From Pullichristensenella sp963930055 (lineage in GTDB: Bacteria > Bacillota > Clostridia > Christensenellales > Aristaeellaceae), in the NCBI GenBank assembly GCA_963930055.1, contig CAWVKS010000007.1, forward strand, positions 248,001-312,000: a DNA stretch of 64,000 nucleotides, read 5' to 3'. Of this stretch, positions 58,478-64,000 are shown in pieces. The position numbers and the translations under genes are program-made. The notes beneath the pieces are model-generated. The model worked only from the letters and a program-made list of their open reading frames with translations, made no database searches and was not told the origin of the DNA. Each line of letters opens with the position of its first letter. The stretch's first letter is position 1.

Positions 58478-58637
58478 ATGCTGCACCTCCGCACAGACAG
58501 TAGCATATACCGCCTTTTATGGGAAGTGGCTGCGAAAAATTTTTTGAGAAAATGACCGAAAAGGCTTGCTTTTTCACGCACCGTGCGTAAGCTGTGACTC
58601 AGCCGCGAGGCAGAAAAATACCACGGAGGTAAAAAAC

Positions 58638-59318
58638 ATGGAATGCGGAAAACTCACAGCCAAGCTCAGGGACGCAGTGCCGGTTTGCTTCATAGTGGAC
58701 GGCAAAGAGGTCAAGCGCTACAAGAACATCGAAATCCCGGACGAGATCAAGAAGCTGCCCTTTAAGGCGTTTGACTTCAACGTACCGCTGACCGGGGCCA
58801 TTACCTTCAAGATCAGCTTCGAGCCGGGCGTATTGCCGGAAGTCTGGCCGGAAAAGCGCCAGCGCAAGAGCAGGGCAGAGAAGACGGCGGAAGTGGAAAT
58901 CCCGGCGAATGTGACTGAGGCCATCCAACACGCGCTGGAACAGGCGGAGGCGGAAGGGCAGCCGGTTCAGGATATCACCGAGGCTGCCATGAACGACGCA
59001 GAGGTTCGGGCCGAGGTCAATGGGCAGGAGATCATCATCACGGCAGAGGATGGCGAGGAAGCGGTGGAAAGTACAGAGCTGGAAGAAGCGCCGCAGGAAT
59101 ACTCAATGGCGCTGTACTACCATGTGACGGGCGAGCAGCGCAAGGCGCTGGTGACGGCGGTGAGCGCCTTCTTAGACGCACCGGCGGTCTACCAGAACGC
59201 TCCGACTTTCGCCTACGCCATCGGCGAGTACAGCGTAGACAAGGAAGGCACGCTGACCGGCCCGGCAAGCGAGGCACTGGTGGCGGCGCTGCAGGCAAAA
59301 GGATTTATGGCGGAATAA
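58638..59318 (+). CDS. Conserved two-domain protein of unknown function, copy 2
   Basis: The start at 58638 (MECGKLTAKLRDAVPVCF) follows GGAGGT. The 226-residue relative of 38499-39182 has the same N-terminal domain (identical through residue about 75), acidic linker with substitutions and a short deletion, and C-terminal domain ending EALVAALQAKGFMAE. The N-terminal DNA is almost the same in the two copies, and the linker DNA differs most. It is divergent from DUF6809 copy 2 and converges with the small basic gene at 59321. I know no function. Confidence 0.7.
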   Translation: MECGKLTAKLRDAVPVCFIVDGKEVKRYKNIEIPDEIKKLPFKAFDFNVPLTGAITFKISFEPGVLPEVWPEKRQRKSRAEKTAEVEIPANVTEAIQHALEQAEAEGQPVQDITEAAMNDAEVRAEVNGQEIIITAEDGEEAVESTELEEAPQEYSMALYYHVTGEQRKALVTAVSAFLDAPAVYQNAPTFAYAIGEYSVDKEGTLTGPASEALVAALQAKGFMAE

Positions 59319-59320
59319 TC

Positions 59321-59509
59321 CTAGGACAAACAAAAAGCGCTCATGCCGAAGTCATCCTTCCAGACATGAGCGCTTTTCTTACGGTCGTAGTGCTTTTTGT
59401 TTTCCACCTTGCGCGTCACGGGGGAGAAGCCCCATGTGGCGCGTCTTTCGGCGTCAAGTGCGCGGCGGGCTTTCTTGCCCAGCTTCTCGCGGGGGATGAA
59501 TTTGGGCAC
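59321..59509 (-). CDS. Small basic protein, 'KFIPREKLGKKAR' family, copy 3
   Basis: A GTG start at 59509 (MPKFIPREKLGKKARRALD), preceded by a GAAAGAAAGTG leader similar to copies 1 and 2. 62 residues, differing from copy 2 at about three positions (AERRATWGFSP against AEKRATWSFSP). Its 3' end runs into the same AAAAGCGCTCATG hairpin that ends the convergent gene. With copy 2 it shows that the DUF6809/two-domain/basic-protein set is a unit of about 1.4 kb that has been duplicated. Confidence 0.65.
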   Translation of the reverse strand: MPKFIPREKLGKKARRALDAERRATWGFSPVTRKVENKKHYDRKKSAHVWKDDFGMSAFCLS

Positions 59510-59588
59510 GGGGCACTTTCTTTCATGCGAGAGGGGGTATGCCTTAATGATGGATCAAATGGCTGTCTCATTTGGATGCACATCGTTC

Positions 59589-59631
59589 AAAAACCGCCTG
59601 TAAAACACCTTTATTTCGGGTGTCACAGGCG
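59589..59631 (-). terminator. Terminator downstream of the 76-residue gene
   Basis: CGCCTGT/ACAGGCG stem with an inner ACACC/GGTGT pair, followed on the minus strand by GTTTTTG. Confidence 0.65.
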
Positions 59632-59704
59632 ATTTACATGATTTGGGGTACGACTTGTGCTTAATTGGGTAGCCTCGCGATCATTGTTTGCGTTTAATCA
59701 TGTA

Positions 59705-59935
59705 TCACTTGTAGAGAAGGAAAGGGTTATCTTTACTGCACATCAGCCTTTTCATACCATCATCCTCCTCATCGTGTCGGAGGATATCTCCAGTCACGGT
59801 ATCGATCACATTATATTCTCGACCATCGCTGAAATTAACCGCCACAGACACTGCCGCGCCGAGGTTATCCGTCTCCGTCTTGGTGTACCACGTGCCGTCC
59901 TTGAACCTTTTCATCTCAACTCTATATCGTGCCAT
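59705..59935 (-). CDS. Small protein of unknown function next to tRNA-Val
   Basis: 76 residues starting MARYRVEMKRFKDGTWYTKTETDNL, with GGAGGATACTT directly before the ATG. It looks like a compact beta protein with amphipathic strands (WYTKTETDNLGAAVSVAVNFSDGREYNVIDTVTGDIL), then an acidic-to-basic tail. There is no signal peptide. The good ribosome binding site and downstream terminator make it a real gene. It is the last gene before the island's tRNA-Val end. No family recognised. Confidence 0.65.
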   Translation of the reverse strand: MARYRVEMKRFKDGTWYTKTETDNLGAAVSVAVNFSDGREYNVIDTVTGDILRHDEEDDGMKRLMCSKDNPFLLYK

Positions 59936-60042
59936 AAGTATCCTCCATTCTATTCTTGGTTTTGTTCTTTAAGCGGTATATGAATTCACTATCCTGTATC
60001 CATAGTTCTTCTCCTTTCGATTTTTCAAAAGAAAGAAGAAAA

Positions 60043-60072
60043 AAAGAAAGAAGCCAAATAACTTCTTTCTTT
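60043..60072 (-). terminator. Terminator of the tRNA-Val transcript
   Basis: AAAGAAAGAAG/CTTCTTTCTTT stem followed on the minus strand by TTTTC, four bases past the CCA end. As it lies on the island side of the tRNA, it came with the element. Confidence 0.8.
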
Positions 60073-60075
60073 AAC

Positions 60076-60151
60076 TGGTGGTGCTTACTGGACTCGAACC
60101 AGTGACCCCATCGATGTGAACGATGTGCTCTACCAACTGAGCCAAAGCACC
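60076..60151 (-). tRNA. tRNA-Val (anticodon CAC)
   Basis: A complete 76-base cloverleaf on the minus strand: acceptor GGTGCTT/AAGCACC, D stem GCTC/GAGC, anticodon stem CATCG/CGATG with loop TTCACAT, T arm ACTGG-TTCGAGT-CCAGT, encoded CCA. The 3' 59 bases are repeated at 42014-42072. Confidence 0.95.
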
Positions 60152-60393
60152 AAGGATTTATGTGAACCGATTTTAGCGTTTTGTCCGCCGCGTCACATTC
60201 ACGGCGCGCTCCGCATCGGATCAAGCGTTATGTACATCAGCCAGTATGTTCTACCAACTGAGCCAAAGCACCAAGGATTTATGTGAACCGATTTTAGCGT
60301 TTTGTCCGCCGCGTCACATTCGCGACACGCTCCGCATCGGATCAAGCGTTATGTACATCAGCCAGTATGTTCTACCAACTGAGCCAAAGCACC
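60130..60393 (-). repeat. 121-bp tandem repeat with truncated tRNA-Val 5' halves
   Basis: The first 23 bases of the tRNA recur with their 5' ends at 60272 and 60393, exactly 121 and 242 bases from the true 5' end at 60151. The leader between copies is repeated with a few changes. The two extra halves lack the anticodon and T arms and are not tRNA genes. Together with 60394-60555 this is the only content of the 400-base gap before the ABC gene. Confidence 0.9.
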
Positions 60394-60432
60394 AAAGTCG
60401 CCGCCGCATGCTTTGCATCGGAAGCAAAATCT

Positions 60433-60461
60433 ATTATACAGCGGTTCCGGGCGTTTGTCAA
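60433..60461 (-). promoter_or_regulatory. Consensus promoter of the tRNA-Val locus
   Basis: Minus strand: TTGACA (60456-60461), 17 bases, TATAAT (60433-60438). It reads through both tRNA halves into the intact tRNA. Confidence 0.85.
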
Positions 60462-60555
60462 GACCGGCGGCGGGAAAATTTTGTGTTATACGCTGCGCAA
60501 CGGGGTAACGGGGTGGACGGGCGCGGAAGGGCGGCTGCCCTCCGCGCCCCGCCTG

Positions 60556-61188
60556 TCAGCGCACGCGGGTCATTTTGCCGGCGTTCATCTCGTAGACGGC
60601 GTCGCAAAGTGTGTCGATGTCCTGGCGGTCGTGGCTGGCGAGTATGATGGTCTTGCCCTTTTCCTTCAGGTCGGAGAGCAGGCGGCGGGCCTCGAGCACG
60701 CCTGTGTCGTCCAGGCCGTTCATCGGCTCATCGAGGATCAAAAGCGAGGGGTCCTCCATGATCGCCTGGGCGATGCCGAGGCGCTGGCGCATGCCGAGGC
60801 TGTATTTGGACACCCACTTGCGGCTGTCCGGGTCAAGGCCGCACTTCTCCATGGCGGCGCGGATCTCCCTGTCGCCGGCGCGGCCGGAGATGTCGGCGAG
60901 GTATTTGAGGTTTTTGTAGCCGCTGGCGTTGGGCAAAAAGCCCGGCACCTCGATGATCGCGCCCATGTCCGGCGGGGTCTCCAATTCCGTGCCGATATGC
61001 CTGCCGTCGACGTAGACTTCGCCGGAATCGGGTCGCGCCAGGCCGGCGATGCACTTCATCAGCACCGTCTTGCCCGAGCCGTTGCGGCCCACAAAGCCGT
61101 GCACGCGGCCGCGCTCCAGCGTCACGGTGATGTCGTCGAGCACCTTCTGGGGGCCGTAGGATTTGCTGACTTTCTTTAACTCGATCAT
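60556..61188 (-). CDS. ABC transporter ATP-binding protein
   Basis: The start at 61188 (MIELKKVSKSYGPQKVL) follows AAAGGAG. The 210-residue ATPase has Walker A GRNGSGKTVL, Q-loop region near the GAIIEVPGFLPNASGYKNL segment, signature YSLGMRQRLGIA, Walker B LLILDEPMNGLD, and the switch His in LASHDRQDID. This is the CcmA/BcrA-like group that powers ABC-2 exporters. It overlaps the permease gene by four bases, and two permease genes lie upstream, so this is the last gene of a three-gene exporter operon. Substrate unknown; peptide antibiotics or lipids are typical for the group. Confidence 0.93.
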   Translation of the reverse strand: MIELKKVSKSYGPQKVLDDITVTLERGRVHGFVGRNGSGKTVLMKCIAGLARPDSGEVYVDGRHIGTELETPPDMGAIIEVPGFLPNASGYKNLKYLADISGRAGDREIRAAMEKCGLDPDSRKWVSKYSLGMRQRLGIAQAIMEDPSLLILDEPMNGLDDTGVLEARRLLSDLKEKGKTIILASHDRQDIDTLCDAVYEMNAGKMTRVR

Positions 61189-62024
61189 ATGCGAAGCTCC
61201 TTTTTCATGCTCAGGTGCACCGAGAGGCAGGCAAAGAGGGCGCAAAGCGCCGCCAGCGCCGCGAAGGCGTACCACACCGGCGGGAAGCCCGCGCCGTCGC
61301 CATAGTCCAGCATGGTGGCGCGGCAGAGGGTGACGGGGGAAAAGTAGTTGGGAAGGCCGGCGTAGAAGTCGGCCATCAGCGCGTCGGCGGCCAGCGGCAA
61401 AACGCCCAGCAGCACGCCGCCGCGGCGGCCGAAGAACACGTTGCCCACGAACACCAGCAGCGCCACGAAGCCGTAGGCCAGCGCGTGCAGCGCCAGTTCC
61501 ATCAGCGCCGCCGCCCAGGGCGCGTAGGTGCGCATCACCCAGGGGTCGTAGGAGAGCAGGCTGTCATACGCCTCGTAAGCGCCGCCCTCGACAAAGGCGA
61601 GTATGCCGTCTGACCAGCCGCCCGACCAATCCACGTAGGGCGATATCCACAAAAGCACGGTCAGCGCCACCAACACCATGTAGCAGATGCAGACCACGAA
61701 CACCATGGCCACCTGCGCCTGCGCCCAGCTGCGGCGGCCGCTGCGCACCATGATATAGACCTGCGCCTCGTCGGTCATCGGCAGGGGCGACAAAAGGGCG
61801 ATGACGGCAAGCCCCATGAGCAGCGTCAGGGGCGCGTAGTCGAGCAGGTACGTCAAAAGCCCCGGCCAGCTCACCAGCGTCCCCGTATCGCGCAGGTAGT
61901 TGCGCACGGGCAGTATCTCGCGGTCGACGAAGAGTATGGTCAACACGATCACCAGGTACGTCACCGGCGAGGCCAGCAGCTTTTTCAGGTCATAGCGCAG
62001 GCAGGAAAGCAGTTTGTTACGCAT
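61185..62024 (-). CDS. ABC-2-type transporter permease, subunit 1
   Basis: The 279-residue protein starts MRNKLLSCLRYDLKKLLASPVTYLVIVLTILF. A first membrane helix, a large extracytoplasmic loop (DREILPVRNYLRDTGTLVSWPGLLTYLLDYAP), then five more helices and a short basic tail (SMKKELRI) follow. The 'PMTDEAQVYIMVRSGRRSWAQAQ' cytoplasmic segment after helix two or three is the usual coupling region of such exporters. It overlaps the second permease gene by eight bases and the ATPase by four, so the three are translated together. Confidence 0.85.
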   Translation of the reverse strand: MRNKLLSCLRYDLKKLLASPVTYLVIVLTILFVDREILPVRNYLRDTGTLVSWPGLLTYLLDYAPLTLLMGLAVIALLSPLPMTDEAQVYIMVRSGRRSWAQAQVAMVFVVCICYMVLVALTVLLWISPYVDWSGGWSDGILAFVEGGAYEAYDSLLSYDPWVMRTYAPWAAALMELALHALAYGFVALLVFVGNVFFGRRGGVLLGVLPLAADALMADFYAGLPNYFSPVTLCRATMLDYGDGAGFPPVWYAFAALAALCALFACLSVHLSMKKELRI

Positions 62025-62781
62025 ACGTCAGCCTCCTTTTCCCGCGGCGGTAGAACAGCGCCGCTGAGGCCGCGATGAGCGCGGCAAAGATACCCACCGC
62101 CGCCAGCAGGCCGGGCGCGAAGGCCAGCCCCGTCTCCGAATCCTGCAAAAGCGAAAGGTTCAGCCAGCCGGGCAGGTTTGTCCAGGCGTCCAGCTCCAAA
62201 AACAGGCGGTGGAGGATGAGCGGCAGGCACACCGTCCACAAAACGTTGGGCACATAGGCGGAGAAGGCCAGCGCCGCCGTCGCCCAGAACGCCCCGGCGA
62301 TGAACTGCACAAAAAGCACGCCGGCAAAGTAGCCGATATAGCCGGCCATGCCGGTGAAGGCCGCGCCCATGGCGCCATCGGGGCCGAACATCTCCGCGGC
62401 CATGGAGACATCGCCGCGGTAGACGATGTGCAAAAAGGCGACGAAAGCAAGCCGTCCGAGGAAGGGCGCGAGGCCGCCGCCGATCCAGGCCGCCAGCAGC
62501 TTGGAGCGCAGATAGCGCCCCGTGCCGGCGCGCAGCACGGCGGGCACGGCGAAGCCGCTGTTCCAGTCTACGGCAAAGGCCGCCGCCGCGGGCAGCGCCG
62601 CCACCAGCGGCATGGCGTCCGGCACCAGGCCCATGGAGCCGGAAAAGCGCCAGACGAGTATGGCCGGGTTCTCCGGCTCCCCCAGCATATAGAGTATGTT
62701 GTACAGGTGCAGCAGGAAATACGCGGCCGCCGCCGCGAACACCCATGGCCCGAAGGCGTGCCTCCTGTCGTGCGCAAGCAT
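62017..62781 (-). CDS. ABC-2-type transporter permease, subunit 2
   Basis: The 254-residue protein starts MLAHDRRHAFGPWVFAAAAAYFLLHLYNILYML. It has about six membrane helices, a conserved-looking loop with DWNSGFAVPAVLRAGTGRYLRSKLLAAW after the second, and it ends in a basic tail (YRRGKRRLTYA). The 'SGF-x-x-x-x-x-x-R-x-G-x-x-x-Y-x-x-S-K' segment is a variant of the ABC-2 permease coupling region. It has little similarity to subunit 1, so the exporter is probably a heterodimer. It is the first gene of the operon, 60 bases from the HAD gene stop. Confidence 0.82.
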   Translation of the reverse strand: MLAHDRRHAFGPWVFAAAAAYFLLHLYNILYMLGEPENPAILVWRFSGSMGLVPDAMPLVAALPAAAAFAVDWNSGFAVPAVLRAGTGRYLRSKLLAAWIGGGLAPFLGRLAFVAFLHIVYRGDVSMAAEMFGPDGAMGAAFTGMAGYIGYFAGVLFVQFIAGAFWATAALAFSAYVPNVLWTVCLPLILHRLFLELDAWTNLPGWLNLSLLQDSETGLAFAPGLLAAVGIFAALIAASAALFYRRGKRRLTYA

Positions 62782-62845
62782 AAATACCCTCCCTGATCCA
62801 GTGTTACCTTTCTATACTATAAGACGCGCGCGGGCGCCGGACGGT

Positions 62846-63520
62846 TCAGGCCAGGCGCTCGAACATAGCGTCGAAATCGCGGTAGTCGTCGATGACCGCC
62901 TTTACGCCGGGCAGCGCCTTGAGCGCGGGGGCGGGGTTGGTGGCGGTGACGGCGACGATGGCCTCCACGCCGGCGTTGCGCGCCGCCTCGATGCCGGCGA
63001 AGGCGTCCTCGACCACGAGGCAGTCGCGCGGGGCGACGTTGATGCGCTCGCAGGCGCGCAGGTAGACGTCCGGCGCGGGCTTGCCGGGCAGCGTGCCATC
63101 GTCGTAGACCACGCAGTCGCGGGAAAACCAGCGCTCGAGGTGGAAGGCGTCAAAGTAAAAATCCAGGTTGCCGCGCCCCGCGCCGGTGGCAATGGCCATG
63201 GGCACCCCCGCCGCCCGAAGGCGGTCCAGCGCCTCGGGCAGGCCGTCGGCGAGGCGGAAGCGCGCCGCGTCCTCGCGGCAGAGGCGGCGGTAGATCACTT
63301 CCTTCTCCTCCGTGAGGGCGGCGGCCTCCGCGTCGGTCAGGTCCGGGCGGTAAAAGTGGCGCAGCACCGAGGCGGATTCCGGGCCGCAGGCGTAGATGAG
63401 GAATTCCTCGTCCGTCAGCGGGCGGCCGATGTATTTTTCAAAGAACTCGTCCCACGAGCGGCGCTGCTTGTCGCTGTCCCAAAACATGGTGCCGTTGAAG
63501 TCAAAGACGATCCCCTTCAT
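62846..63520 (-). CDS. HAD-family hydrolase (beta-phosphoglucomutase-like)
   Basis: The 224-residue protein starts MKGIVFDFNGTMFWDSDKQ. HAD motif I is DFNGT (Asp 7, Asn in place of the second Asp). Motif II is IATGAG, motif III lies at KPAPDVYLRA, and motif IV is VVEDAFAGIEAARNAG. A helical cap (residues about 18-85) marks the phosphoglucomutase/phosphatase subfamily. The Asp-to-Asn change in motif I (D-x-N rather than D-x-D) removes the usual general acid, so phosphatase activity is uncertain; some HAD members with this change act differently. Its start overlaps the truA end by 20 bases. Confidence 0.87.
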   Translation of the reverse strand: MKGIVFDFNGTMFWDSDKQRRSWDEFFEKYIGRPLTDEEFLIYACGPESASVLRHFYRPDLTDAEAAALTEEKEVIYRRLCREDAARFRLADGLPEALDRLRAAGVPMAIATGAGRGNLDFYFDAFHLERWFSRDCVVYDDGTLPGKPAPDVYLRACERINVAPRDCLVVEDAFAGIEAARNAGVEAIVAVTATNPAPALKALPGVKAVIDDYRDFDAMFERLA

Positions 63521-64000
63521 TGCCGTAGTATACCTCCATCAGTGTCAAGCCGTGCGCGGGGGCGGTCACGCCCAGGTCCAGCCGGCTCTTTGAGCAAAGC
63601 GCGCGGGAAAACGCGCCCGGCTCCAGTTTGCCCGTGCCCACGCCGATGAGCGTGCCGGCGATGATGCGCACCATGTTGTAAAGAAAGCCCGTGCCTTCGA
63701 TAAAGAGCGCGTATTCCGGGCCGTCGCCCAGAAGCTCGGCGCGTGTGATTACGCGCACCGTGTCCTTGACCACGCTGCCGCTGGCGGCGAAGGCGGCGAA
63801 GTCGTGCTCGCCCAGGAGGGCGGGAAGCTCCGCGCGCATCTTTTTCGCGTCCAAGGGATAGATGACGTGGGCGTGTGTGTTGCGGTTGAGCGCCCCGGCA
63901 TGGGGGGCAGAGTAAATTTGATAGCGGTACTGTTTGCCCACGGCGGAGAAGCGAGCGTGGAGATCGCATGGCACGGCGCGGCTTTCGCGCACGCGGATGT
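63501..64000 (-). CDS. truA: tRNA pseudouridine synthase A, 5' partial
   Basis: The frame is open to the right edge, so the N-terminal third is outside the window. The visible part has the TruA C-terminal half: ESRAVPCDLHARFSAVGKQYRYQIYS, EHDFAAFAASGSVVKDTVRVITRAEL, then IEGTGFLYNMVRIIAGTLIGVGTGKLEPGAF and the final AHGLTLMEVYYG. The F-L-x-x-M-V-R helix is diagnostic. TruA isomerises uridines 38-40 in the anticodon arm of tRNAs. The catalytic Asp lies upstream of the edge. The HAD gene follows with overlap. Confidence 0.93.
   Translation of the reverse strand, partial: IRVRESRAVPCDLHARFSAVGKQYRYQIYSAPHAGALNRNTHAHVIYPLDAKKMRAELPALLGEHDFAAFAASGSVVKDTVRVITRAELLGDGPEYALFIEGTGFLYNMVRIIAGTLIGVGTGKLEPGAFSRALCSKSRLDLGVTAPAHGLTLMEVYYGNEGDRL

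Overview
The window is bacterial and looks like a GC-rich member of the Clostridia (Bacillota). Nearly every gene has a strong AGGAGG-type ribosome binding site. Promoters match TTGACA-N17-TATAAT closely. The gene families (ECF transporter, DUF3737, MATE, GHKL/LytTR two-component system, Pro/Thr-linker secreted proteins) are typical of gut Clostridia. No species can be assigned from sequence alone.

Layout. (1) 1-12 kb, core-like and GC-rich: end of a beta-helix carbohydrate-binding protein, a small membrane protein, an E2-like acyltransferase, a fucose-isomerase-family enzyme, an acetyltransferase, a secreted SH3-repeat lysozyme, DUF3737 beside a divergent LysR regulator, an amidohydrolase and a class II aldolase. 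Two copies of a 201-bp MITE-like element each sit between two copies of a terminator hairpin. (2) 12-14 kb: the aldolase 5' end is replaced by a serine-recombinase fragment, followed by an IS256 relic. (3) 14-26 kb: a block of secreted and surface proteins that includes a 2005-residue protein and three small paralogues sharing its C-terminal module. They lie downstream of a GHKL/LytTR two-component pair; both genes of the pair carry a frameshift. (4) 26-42 kb, mosaic accessory DNA: a predicted EVE/PD-(D/E)xK restriction-like nuclease, two near-identical 2573-bp IS1182-type elements, an ECF transporter whose ATPase gene is cut by IS DNA, a methyltransferase-TetR-MATE module with shared operators, and a small-gene module that recurs at 58-59.5 kb. 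(5) 42-60 kb: an island bounded by a 59-bp 3' fragment of tRNA-Val on the left and the intact tRNA-Val on the right. It holds a C5-methyltransferase/DUF262/HEPN defence-like operon with its own XRE regulator, a large serine recombinase, a phage lysis and tail cassette, an arsenic-type gene pair, an IS110 element with a candidate bridge RNA, and GIY-YIG/DUF6530 genes. (6) 60-64 kb: core genome resumes with an ABC exporter, a HAD phosphatase and truA.

How the parts relate. The tRNA-Val geometry fits an element integrated at the 3' end of the tRNA. The recurrence of the same terminal module just left of both tRNA copies fits tandem accretion of related elements. The best candidates for undescribed biology are the regulated Dcm-DUF262-HEPN operon at the island end, the EVE-nuclease at 26.4-27.9 kb, the terminator-duplicating MITE, and the secreted-protein locus at 14-24 kb.
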